Shown here piece after piece: positions 32,296 through 42,500 of a DNA stretch of 52,362 bases. The DNA comes from a virus. The stretch covers positions 5,744-58,105 of the IMG/VR virus record IMGVR_UViG_3300029787_000033; one strand, 5' to 3'. Positions within the stretch are counted from its first letter, which is position 1; every line of letters starts with the position of its first letter. A program made the position numbers and the translations under genes. A model generated the notes under the pieces. It did not search any database and was not told the DNA's origin. It worked only from the letters and a program-made list of their open reading frames with translations.

Positions 32296-33647
32296 TGGCT
32301 ACAGAAATTAAAACACTTAAAAACGGTAATAGCATAGAAATAACAACTATTGTTGGTGATCTTTCTGTGCAAACATTAAACCCAGGTTTTGATAATGAAA
32401 AGTTTAATTTTATTTTTTCTGGTAGAGCTGTAAAAAATAAACCTACTAAAATTGCGACTTTAAAATTAAGTAACACTAATACTAACAAAAAATTAAATTT
32501 AAGCGAATTTAAAAAACAAATAATAAACACTGTAAAAAGTAAAGTACAATTAAAATTTGTAAGTTCTACTTTAGATGCGAATGGTAATAAAGAGTCTATT
32601 AATTTTGATATTATTTACACATCTAAAGGTGAGACTTTAAAAAAAGATAATTTAATCTATGATTTAATTAGTAGTAATTTTGATGTACCTACGGTAAAAA
32701 CTGGTATTAGTAGTGTTTTTTATGGAACAGATACTATAAGTCAAGATGGTGAGGTTAGAGAAATAAAACTAAGCGGTGTACCTAAAACAACATCTTTTAT
32801 AACAGTTACTAGGCTACAAGACTCGTTAGATTCAAGTGGTAATATACTAACAACTATAAATGAAAATTTTAATAAATCTTTTATTAATTCTACTCATAAG
32901 CTTCAAAGTGGTAGTATTTTAAAAGGAGCTTCAATTATAATTGGTAGTGAAGGTAGAGTTTCAGTTTTTGTAAATTTTCCTAAAGTTACAACTAAAACTA
33001 GATATGCGATACATGTTTTATCTAGTAGCTTATCTACCAATTTTGCTACTAATAATAATTTCTTATCATCATTAGAAGCTAATAATAGTACACCTGGATT
33101 AGGTATTGATAATTTTTCTACAAAAATTTTAGAACAAAATGTAAATCCTACATTAACATTTAGAGCAACAACTACTGAAAGTGCTGGTGTTGTTAAATTA
33201 ACTGTAAATGGTGGTGCAGATCAAACATTTAACAGTAGCGCTAGTGTTGATAAAGTTTATAATGGTAAATTTAACTCATCAGAGGGATTAACTTCTTTTA
33301 CTATAACTTACGTGATGACAGCTTTAAGTGGAGCGTTTTCTGCTAGATCTGGTGCTGGTGGTGCAGTTACTTTTACAAATAGTTTAGGTGATGAAGAGAC
33401 TACAGAAAATACACTTGGTGCTGCACTTTTTAGTAACATAGAGCAGTCAAGTTCTGACTGGACAAATAGTATTGCTTCTAAAAACGGTGGAACAAATTTA
33501 CAAATAATAAAAATAAGTCAAGCTGTAAGTACTGTTTCATCAAGTAATGATACATTAACTATTTCTTTTTCTGTAATAGTTAATAATTGGGGTACTAAAA
33601 ATACTATAATGGCTTTGGCTTTAAATACTTTAATAGCAAGATCTTAA
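32295..33647 (+). CDS. Ser/Asn-rich tail protein (450 aa)
   Basis: Starts MATEIKTLKNGNSIEITTIV. The N-terminal third has basic strands (KIATLKLSNTNTNKKLNLSE), the rest is Ser/Asn/Thr-rich (NNNFLSSLEANNSTPGLGID). The ATG overlaps the previous stop by one base. Probably partners with its neighbours in the tail tip; unrecognised family. Confidence 0.6.
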   Translation: MATEIKTLKNGNSIEITTIVGDLSVQTLNPGFDNEKFNFIFSGRAVKNKPTKIATLKLSNTNTNKKLNLSEFKKQIINTVKSKVQLKFVSSTLDANGNKESINFDIIYTSKGETLKKDNLIYDLISSNFDVPTVKTGISSVFYGTDTISQDGEVREIKLSGVPKTTSFITVTRLQDSLDSSGNILTTINENFNKSFINSTHKLQSGSILKGASIIIGSEGRVSVFVNFPKVTTKTRYAIHVLSSSLSTNFATNNNFLSSLEANNSTPGLGIDNFSTKILEQNVNPTLTFRATTTESAGVVKLTVNGGADQTFNSSASVDKVYNGKFNSSEGLTSFTITYVMTALSGAFSARSGAGGAVTFTNSLGDEETTENTLGAALFSNIEQSSSDWTNSIASKNGGTNLQIIKISQAVSTVSSSNDTLTISFSVIVNNWGTKNTIMALALNTLIARS

Positions 33648-33648
33648 T

Positions 33649-34008
33649 ATGGCATTAATAACAATAACACTACCTACACCTTTAAACGTATCTCTACAAG
33701 CTGGAGATATAGCTTATTATATAGAAATAAATGATAATTTAGTCGGTGGCTTTCAAGTGAATCAAGGTACTAACCCGCCTATTGAAATAGGTCCTATAAC
33801 AAGTATAAATGGAGGTGTAATAGTAGTTGAAAATGAAAGTACTAATGAAGAGCCTAGTTCTGGAGACTTTATACTGTTTGGTAAAAATAGAAATGTAAAT
33901 GAAGCTTCTATTGTGGGGTATTTTGCTGAAATAGAGTTTAAAAATAATTCTAAAGAAAAAGCTGAAATGTTTTCATCTGCTTGTGAGGTAGAGCAAAGTA
34001 GTAAATAA
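33649..34008 (+). CDS. Small tail-associated protein (119 aa)
   Basis: Begins MALITITLPTPLNVSLQAGD, followed by AYYIEINDNLVGGFQVNQGT and FILFGKNRNVNEASIVGYFA. This reads like a compact β-sandwich; the GYFAEIEFKNNSKEKAEMFS part is often found in small tail proteins of marine phages (recalled). It closes the tail unit before the promoter-like motif at 34019. Confidence 0.65.
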   Translation: MALITITLPTPLNVSLQAGDIAYYIEINDNLVGGFQVNQGTNPPIEIGPITSINGGVIVVENESTNEEPSSGDFILFGKNRNVNEASIVGYFAEIEFKNNSKEKAEMFSSACEVEQSSK

Positions 34009-34018
34009 TTAACAAAAA

Positions 34019-34029
34019 ATGTAACTATA
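34019..34029 (+). promoter_or_regulatory. Late promoter-like motif, copy B
   Basis: ATGTAACTATA, followed by TTTAAAGAATAAAA. Nearly the same stretch follows copy C at 44088. It lies 22 nt before the ATG at 34052, the first gene of the ejection-protein unit. Confidence 0.55.
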
Positions 34030-34051
34030 TTTAAAGAATAAAAGTAAAATT

Positions 34052-34693
34052 ATGGCATATAAACAAAATTCTCCAAATAAATTTTTAGGTAAAGCACTGC
34101 GTAAGGCTAGAGGTGGTATGATGAGAGCTTCTACAAGACTTTTTGGTGGTGGACAAGGTGGTAGTTCACTTTCTACTTTAGCCGGAGGCGTTGGAAGCAT
34201 GATACCAGGAGTTGGTTCTGGACAAGGTCCACTTGCTGGCATGGGTATGCTTGGTGGTGCAGCTGGACCGATGATGAAAAGAAAAAGAAAAAAAGGATAT
34301 ACTCAATACAAACAACCTAGTCCAATGAAAACAGATGTAATGTTAGTAAGAGGTGCATATGATGCTGCTTCTGGTAAAGGCACTAGAAAGTACGGACAAA
34401 TAGCTAAGTCAAGAGCTTTTGCTGACATGGTTGATAGTGTTGAAAGAACAACTAATAGATCATCTAGAGTTCAACTTATGAAAGCTAGAAGAAGAAGTAA
34501 AAGAACTGTAAGATCTAATGATAGGTTTGCTAATTGGAGAGAAAGATACGAAAGAAGACAACAGAGAAAAGAAAGATTTAAAGATAGATTTAGAGGTAAA
34601 AAAAGAAAAGCTATAGATTATGATAAATATAATGACCAATTTTCACAACAACCAACTGGACAAAGATTTACAAACACAGGTGTTGGTTATTAA
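34052..34693 (+). CDS. Basic Gly-rich virion protein (213 aa)
   Basis: Starts MAYKQNSPNKFLGKALRKAR with a Gly-rich hydrophobic segment (LSTLAGGVGSMIPGVGSGQG), then Lys/Arg-rich stretches, QPSPMKTDVMLVRGAYDAAS and an Arg-rich C-terminus (RERYERRQQRKERFKDRFRG). The SP-M-K motif links it to the tagged basic proteins. Position next to the ejection proteins suggests an internal, DNA-associated virion protein. Confidence 0.65.
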   Translation: MAYKQNSPNKFLGKALRKARGGMMRASTRLFGGGQGGSSLSTLAGGVGSMIPGVGSGQGPLAGMGMLGGAAGPMMKRKRKKGYTQYKQPSPMKTDVMLVRGAYDAASGKGTRKYGQIAKSRAFADMVDSVERTTNRSSRVQLMKARRRSKRTVRSNDRFANWRERYERRQQRKERFKDRFRGKKRKAIDYDKYNDQFSQQPTGQRFTNTGVGY

Positions 34694-34702
34694 ATTTTTA
34701 TT

Positions 34703-35434
34703 ATGTTAGCGTTGGGTTTAGGTTTAGCTGTTGCTGGTACTGCTATTGGTGCTATAAGTGCTGATAAAGCTCAAAAAAAAGCAGAACGTAGAGCTAAGAG
34801 AGCTAAAGAAGAGTTAAAGGGTTTAAAAGATAAGTACTCTTTATTAGATACTACAAATCCGTTTACGGATATGGAGAACACTATGGAAGATCTTACTATA
34901 AATCAAAGACAATTTGATATTCAAAGTCAACAATACGCTCAAAGTCAATCAAGTGTTTTAAGTGGAATAAAGGAAGCTGCAGGAAGTTCTGGTATAGGAG
35001 CGGTTGTAGATGCTTTATCTAATGATGCTAAAAGAGCAGTTAATAGAGCTACGTCTTCAATTGGTTTTCAAGAAAGTCAAAATCAAATGAAAGAAAGAGG
35101 TATGGCTAGGAATTTACAAAACTTAGAAGGCGAAGGTGAGTTGTGGTCTAGAAATGCTGAAAAAGATAAAGTTGGAACACTACTAGGTATGTCACAACAA
35201 GAGGTTGCGGCATATAGAGAACAAGCCGCTGCTGCGCAACAAGCTAAGTGGGATGCTATAGCTGATGGCGTTGATTCAATAGGTAATATGCTAGTTCAAC
35301 CACCAGGCCCACCTGAACCAGGTAATGTTTCAGAAGGTGTAGAACCTGGTAGAGAAAGACCGCCTGGAAAATACATTTTAGGTATAAGAGTAGGTGATGT
35401 TTATGTTCCACCACCATGTAATGGTTTAGTATAA
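34703..35434 (+). CDS. T7 gp14-like internal virion (ejection) protein
   Basis: 243 aa. N-terminal Gly/Ala-rich hydrophobic helix (MLALGLGLAVAGTAIGAISA), then a basic coiled coil, a conserved NPFTDMENTMEDLTINQRQF and MSQQEVAAYREQAAAAQQAK. This layout matches the small ejection protein that inserts in the outer membrane. The C-terminus has an extra Pro/Gly-rich tail absent from its paralog at 49078. Lies with the other two ejection proteins. Confidence 0.75.
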   Translation: MLALGLGLAVAGTAIGAISADKAQKKAERRAKRAKEELKGLKDKYSLLDTTNPFTDMENTMEDLTINQRQFDIQSQQYAQSQSSVLSGIKEAAGSSGIGAVVDALSNDAKRAVNRATSSIGFQESQNQMKERGMARNLQNLEGEGELWSRNAEKDKVGTLLGMSQQEVAAYREQAAAAQQAKWDAIADGVDSIGNMLVQPPGPPEPGNVSEGVEPGRERPPGKYILGIRVGDVYVPPPCNGLV

Positions 35435-35444
35435 AAATTTAATT

Positions 35445-36503
35445 ATGATAAATAAGTACGATAAAATTGATAGATCTGACGAACAGCTAGCTTCGTATAG
35501 TAGAAAAGTACGCATGGGTAAACATGTTGATAAAATACTAGATACATCTGGTGAATTGCCAGCTGAAGAGTATAGTAATGTATATAAAAGCTTACTGCAA
35601 AAAAGACTTGATTTTATTAACGGTGACAAACAACAAAGATCTTTAATAAAAAGAGATGTTAATCAAATGAAAGAAGCTATTGTTTCTTACAGAACGTTTA
35701 GACAGGATTTAGCAGCTGCTTATAAAACTGGATCACTAATGAATACTTGGATAGATGGTGAACAAGGAGAAGCTGTTATGAATTTGCTAGATGATGTTCC
35801 TAGATTAGTACAAAAAAAATATCCTGAAGGATTAAATGGTCCTAACAAAAACGAAATAGGCGTTATTATGCCTGATTTTAAAGCTGTTAACGACGCTATG
35901 AAAAGAGTTGTTGAGTTAGATTCTAAAAAAAATCAACTTACAAGCAACAGTGAGAGCAAAAAACAATACGATGAAGCTATGTCTTCTTTGAAAAAAATTA
36001 TTGATAATCAAGCTATGAGATGGGTTGACATATCTAATCTTAATAAGATGATAATGTTAAAAGATGAAGACAGTAAAGAAGTTTTAAGTAAAATGGGTAA
36101 TAATTATCTTAGATCATCTTCTAATCAAAACGAAGTAGAAGATATGCCATTTAACGAACTTGCTGCTAGAAGACAAGTTGAAGGAACTTTAATATCAAAA
36201 GCATCTAATCTTCAATCACTAGCTTATGACGAAATGATACCAGGTAGAACCTTCTTTAATGATGTTAAAGAAAAAATAAAAATGACCACGCAATTTAAAA
36301 CAGATGAACAGGCTGATAGAGTTGCTAAGTTTATGGTAAATGATCCAGCGCACAAAAAAGAATTTAAAGCAGAGCTTACTGATTATTTTACTAGATTTTT
36401 AAAGAAACAACACGACATCGGAAAGTTAAATAGAAGAAAAGTAATAAAAAAGAAAGATAAAAAATTTAGCGGCATAAAAAAATATAGACCAGGAACTTTA
36501 TAA
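35445..36503 (+). CDS. Putative internal virion protein (352 aa)
   Basis: A helical, charged protein (MINKYDKIDRSDEQLASYSR; MNLLDDVPRLVQKKYPEGLN). It lies between the gp14-like and the giant gp16-like genes, in the place of T7 gp15. No other homology visible. A basic C-terminus (IKKKDKKFSGIKKYRPGTL) may contact DNA. Confidence 0.6.
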   Translation: MINKYDKIDRSDEQLASYSRKVRMGKHVDKILDTSGELPAEEYSNVYKSLLQKRLDFINGDKQQRSLIKRDVNQMKEAIVSYRTFRQDLAAAYKTGSLMNTWIDGEQGEAVMNLLDDVPRLVQKKYPEGLNGPNKNEIGVIMPDFKAVNDAMKRVVELDSKKNQLTSNSESKKQYDEAMSSLKKIIDNQAMRWVDISNLNKMIMLKDEDSKEVLSKMGNNYLRSSSNQNEVEDMPFNELAARRQVEGTLISKASNLQSLAYDEMIPGRTFFNDVKEKIKMTTQFKTDEQADRVAKFMVNDPAHKKEFKAELTDYFTRFLKKQHDIGKLNRRKVIKKKDKKFSGIKKYRPGTL

Positions 36504-36527
36504 TAAACGGGTAACTAACGAAACAGT

Positions 36528-39500
36528 ATGAAAAGATATTTAATAGATGGTCAACCTATAGAGGTTGATCCAATACACGAAGAAGCTTTTGTAGAAGAAG
36601 CTAAAGCAAAAGGACTTTCAGTTGATTTAGAAGAAACTGAAGAAGAAAATAAAGAAGATAAAGAAAATAAAGAAACTGACAAAAAAGAAGAGTCGGGAAA
36701 GCAACAAGGCTCTACAGACAGTGCGACTGTGGAGCAAACTCCTACAGCACAAAATCAACCAAGTATTCTAGGTACGGAATCCAGCTCGGAAGATATTTTA
36801 TCGGGGCAACCGTCGTTCGAGATACAAAACACACTAAATAAAAACGAAAAAACAAAAGTTAATAAATCTGAATTAAAGCGTTTATTCGGAAGCCCTAACT
36901 TTATAAATCATGTTAAGAACAATAGGATCAGTTTAAATGTATCTAGTGATGAAGATTTAAAAAAAGAACTAGATGAAAGGTTAGAAAATTATAACGAAGC
37001 TACAGATAGTGAAGGTAACGTTGTAGCTTATGAAGTAGATGATAATAATAAAAGAAGATATTTAGATACTAGAAACAACACTTATGAAGAAGAGGTTGAT
37101 TACGACTATGATAGATCTTATGGTATAAGATTTAAAAAAGATAGTCAAGGTAAGTTTCTTGATAGAATAAAATATAACTTAGTAGAACCTTTTCTCGACA
37201 CAACCATGCAAGCTATAGACTCTGGTCAAGATGGTGACTACACAAATGTTATGGTAGACTTATTTTTTGATGATGAACTTGATGATGAAGAAGCTGATAG
37301 AATTATACAAGAAATGTTAGAAGCAGCTAATAAGCCTCCAGACGAAGATATGATGAGGTTTATGCAAACAGCCAGTAATCCTGATGTTAGTGGTATAAGA
37401 TCTTTTTTTGATGCTGTTGTAGAGGGTGGTGTAAAAACTGCTTATAAGGTTGCCTTAAGTTCATTTGCTGGACAGGCAAAAGCTGTTAAAGAATCTTTTG
37501 ATGAAGGTGGTGAAATAATAGGTCTTGCAGCTGGTGGAGCTGCAGCTGGAGCTGCTACTGCTAGTTTTGGTGGTGGAATAACTATGATAGCTGGTGGTTT
37601 AAGAGGTGGTATGAGTGTTGTTGGTGGTGTTATAGAAGCTTCTTCAATACTAGGTGAATTAATAAGAGAAGAATTTGGCGGTAGAGTTCCAAATAAAGAA
37701 GAGTTAATAGACTTATTTAATGATAGAAATAAGTTTAATGAAATGCTTAAAAAATCTGCACTAAAAGGTGGTAGCATAACGCTAGTTGATTTTATTGGCG
37801 GTACTGCTGTTGCTAAAGGTACTTTTGAAGTAGCTAAAAAAGGTGGTAAAGTTAATAAGATTTTAGCTGCTACTGGTGGTACAATAGCTGATGGTGGTGT
37901 TGGTGGTTTTGGTGAATATGTTAGTGGTGAAATAATAGGAAGACCAGCTACAAGAGGTGATATTGGGCTTGAAATTATTGGTAGCTCTTTTACTGGTGGG
38001 GTAACTGATGTTGGACCTTCTATTATTGCTGCTGCAAGAACTAGATACACCATAACAAAACCAGGTGGTAAAAAAGAAAACATAACGTTACAACAGTTGC
38101 TAGGTATATTAGAGTCTTCTACGCCGGGTGAATTAGCTAGATTAGATATAGAAGTAGTTGGTGATAACGTAACTAAACAAAGAGTTGATAATGCTAAAAA
38201 TAGAGCTGATATAGAAGTAACGCTACCTCCTGTTGTTATTGATAATATAGAAAGACAAGCATTAACTAGTTTAATAATAGATAAAAGAAGAGCTCAAATA
38301 AAGCAAGAAGAATCTCAAAACAAAGGAAACTTAGAAGATCCTACTTTAACTAATGAAATAGAGCAAATAGACGATGCTATTAAAAGTATAATGTCTGAAT
38401 ATAAGAACATAGATAAAAGAACAAAGCCTGTTAGAGAACAGAAAAAAGATAGTCAAGAATATAAAAAATATAGATATCAAAGCGAATATGATTCAAGAGC
38501 CCAGTTTTTAAAAGATATAGGTGAAATATATAAAGTTAAAGTTGGTGATCCAAAAACAGATAAAGAAATAAAAGAAATTATATCTCAAAATCCAAGCATG
38601 CAAGGCAAAGGTCTTGAAGACGCCGCTGGTTTTTACGATCCCAACACTAATGAAGTTTTTCTTAATATAGATAAAATTGCCATGACAGGTAATTTTACTG
38701 TTGATACACATGAAGCTTTACACGCTATACTTAAAAACGCTGTAGATGAAAATGGTAATTCTTTAATAACTCCAGATTTAGTAGTTGATATAGAAAAAAG
38801 TTTAGGTCCTGATAATTGGAATATTTTAAAGAAAAGAGCTGAAGAAGTAAATCCTAAAACAGGTAAAAGATATTACACAGATGAGTATCTGAAACAAAAT
38901 CCTGATGAGTGGTTTACTTTTTTATCTGATGCACTACAAAACAATGAAATAGTTTTTGATAAAACTATGACAGATGGTATTAAAAATATACTAGAGTCTA
39001 TAATAGGTAACTACTTAACCTCAAGAATACCTGGTTTAAATAGAAAAATAGGTTTTGCAACTGGAGAAGAAGCTGTTAATTTTGTAAGAACTTATGTTGA
39101 AAGTATAGATAAAGGTGCTTTAAATACATCAATAACAGACTTAATAAAAGATAAAAAAACTAAACCCGGTGATATTAAAAAATCAGTAGTAAAACCTACA
39201 GAAGTAAACTTAGAAAAGTCAAAATCAGAATTAGATAAACATATAACTGATGATATAAAAACTCAAGATGACTTTAAACAAAAAGGCGCTAGAGATAAAG
39301 TTTTTGAAGAAATATATTCAAATAATGAATTAGATGGTGTTATACGTAATAGATTAATAAGAGATCCTAGATTTGGCGCTGTTGTTAGTGATGAAAATAG
39401 AGTACAGGATTTAATTGACGATATAAAATTTAGATTGTTAACTAAAATGGATGCTCAATATAAGCCAGTTGTTGATGGTAATAAAAGAAGTATATTTAGT

Positions 39501-42500
39501 TATTTTTATGGAGATGCAAGTGGTAGACGTGGTGCTATTGGTTTTGTTATAGAAGATGTTGCTAAAGCTTACAAGCAAACTGTTAGAGCACCTGGTTCTT
39601 TAGAAGTACAAACAGACGAAGGTGTTAGAACTATAGACGTTGAAGATGAATCTACGGGGTTAGAAGCATTTGAAGAAGAAGAAATATTAACAGATAAAGT
39701 TAAGCCAACAAAAGATATAGTTGTAGCTGATATACTAGGTTTATCTGATGAACAAAAGCAACTTATAACTAAAAACATACAAGATGCTGATTTAGATATT
39801 ACTAAGCTTAACTATAAGAATATAAGAGAATTATTATTAAAAGGACCACTTTTAGATATATTAGATATAGTTTCTAAAGAGTTTGGTATAGAAACTAGAA
39901 GAATACAAATTAAACACGATTTAAACGGTAAACAAAGAAACTCAGCAAGAAATAAAATAATAGAAAAATCAAAAGAAATAAATCTGTTTGATTTATTACC
40001 AGAGGGCCAAGATCCTGACGGTAGAGCTACGGGTGTTGCTAATACTAAGTTTGGCGAGTTTTATGTAAAAGGTCCTAGAGTTAAAGTTAGCGAAGGTGCT
40101 ACAAAAGGTTTAGGTCAAAAAGAATCTCAAAATAAAAGAACAGATGTTGATAATGAAGAGTTTTTAACTATATTTGGTATAAAAGAAGATGGAACTATTG
40201 AGTCTGGTAGAAAGTTTGATGGATCGTTAAGAGAGTTTGTTGTTCAAGTTGCTCAAATAATAGCTAATCAAGAAATAAGAAAAGACGCTTCAGAAAGAGG
40301 TACTGCTACTGAGTCGCAAATAGTTTCTATAGGTAGAGGTAAATCTGAAATTGTATTATCAGCTGGTAGCTTTGATATTGTTAAAAAATATAATCAACAA
40401 GATACGTATTTTGAAATTAAAACTATGGATGATGCTAAAAGATATGTTGAAGAAGTTGTACCTTTATTAATACGAGTATTTAAACCGCATGTTGGTTTGT
40501 TAAATCAAAATGAGATAATGCCTAGAAAAGGTTTGTCTAAAGAAATAAAAGATTATTTAAAACAAGAAATACCTAAGTTGTATTCTGAAGATTTAAATGT
40601 TAGAGGTAATTTTCCTAAAAGAGAGCTTTCTAGTTATGTTGGTAAGAATAATAATGAAATAACTAAAAATAAAAATAAAATACCAGGTTATAATGCTCAA
40701 GTTAAAATAAACTTTGAAACACAATGGTTAGCTATTGACAAAGCCTTACAAGATGATCCTACGTTATTAGGACCTATAATGATGTATCTTGATTTATCAC
40801 AAAATTCAAGGACACATATTAATAGAGCTGGTGCTCAATATGGTGGTAGAGATATAACCGCGCCAGGTAATATGACTTTAAAATTAGAGCATGCGGTGCA
40901 AAATGCTTATGCTTATAGATTCTTAATAGAGTCTTCTTTAATTGATAAATCTGATGATAGAAGTGGCTTTAAATTTGATTTAAAACAATTACAAAAAAAC
41001 TATAAACTAATAGCAATAAAACCTACTGATGATACTAAGTTAAATTCATCTAGTTATATTGATGAAAATGGTAATAAACAAAGCTATAAAGATGGTATGG
41101 GACCTGGTTGGAATATATATACTGACAATTGGTGGCAAAGATATTTTAATGAAGACGTTGTTAAAACAAATGGTGGTTTAAATCCGAATAATATAGTTGA
41201 TGAAAATGGTGTTAGTCTTGCTGATAAGTTTAAAATAAATAGTAGTGGCGGTAGTATTTTGGTTAAAAATTCTATTAACGATATTAATGCTGATAAAAAT
41301 ATAATAGAAGCTTTTAATAAACAAGCTGAATTTATTAGAAAACAAAACAAAGAAATACAAGAAGATTTAGAAAAGCGTGGCTATAAGTTTAGTAAAGGCA
41401 TGTCTACTTTTGATTTTGATGAAACATTAATTATTGATGGTGAAAATTTTGTTATCGCTACAGATCCTGTTACAGGAGAAACTCAACGAATAAAATCTGG
41501 TGATTGGCCTATTAAAGGTCCACAGCTCACTGAAGAAGGTTTTACTTTTAATTTTGATGATTTTGTTAATGTTAGAGGTGGTGTTGAAGGTCCATTATTA
41601 AATAAAATGAGAAATCAAATAGAAAAGTATGGACCAAATAATGTTTTTGTTTTAACAGCTAGACCACAAACGGCTGATGTAGCTATACACGCTTGGTTAA
41701 AATCTAAAGGTATAAACATACCTTTTAAAAATATAACAGGACTAGCTGATAGTAGAGGTGATGCTAAAGCTGAGTGGATGCTTGAAAAGTTTGCTGAAGG
41801 TTATAATGATATGTACTTTGTTGATGATGCGCTACCAAATGTAGATGCTGTTAAAGCTGTGTTGGATCAGTTAGATGTAAAATCAAATATTGTTCAAGCT
41901 AAAATAAAAACTAGTAAAGGTCTTAGTAGAGATTTTAATAAAATGCTTGAAAGAACTAAAGGCGTTGGAGCACATAAAGTTTTTTCAAAAGCTGAAGCTA
42001 AAAAAAGAGGTATAAACAAAGGTCGTTACGAATTTTTTGTACCACCATCAGCAGAAGATTTTAAAGGTTTGCTATATAGGTTTTTAGGTAAAGGTAAGCA
42101 GGGAGAAAAAGATTTACAGTTTTTTAAAGATAAATTAATTAATCCTTACTCTGAAGGTATAAAAGCTTTTAATACGTATAAACAAGGTATGGCAGAGCAA
42201 TACGCTGCTATTAAAAAAGAATATAGAAATGTATCAAAAAACTTAAATCAAACTGTAGCTGGAACTAGCTTTACAAACGATACTGCAATAAGAGTTTATT
42301 TATGGGATAAAGCTGGTTTTACTATACCTGGTATATCTAAAACTTTACAAAATAAACTAGTTAAACATGTAAAGCAGAATCCTGAGATGATGGCTTTTGC
42401 AGACGCATTAAGTAAGATAGTTAAAACAGATGATGTATACGTAGAACCAACGGATAGTTGGTACGCTCAAAGTATATCTAGTGATTTAAAAGAAATTACA

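Noticed and set aside
37442-38083. 213-aa Pro-rich minus-strand frame inside the giant ejection gene
   Set aside because: Complement of Gly/Ala-rich codons; no supporting signals.
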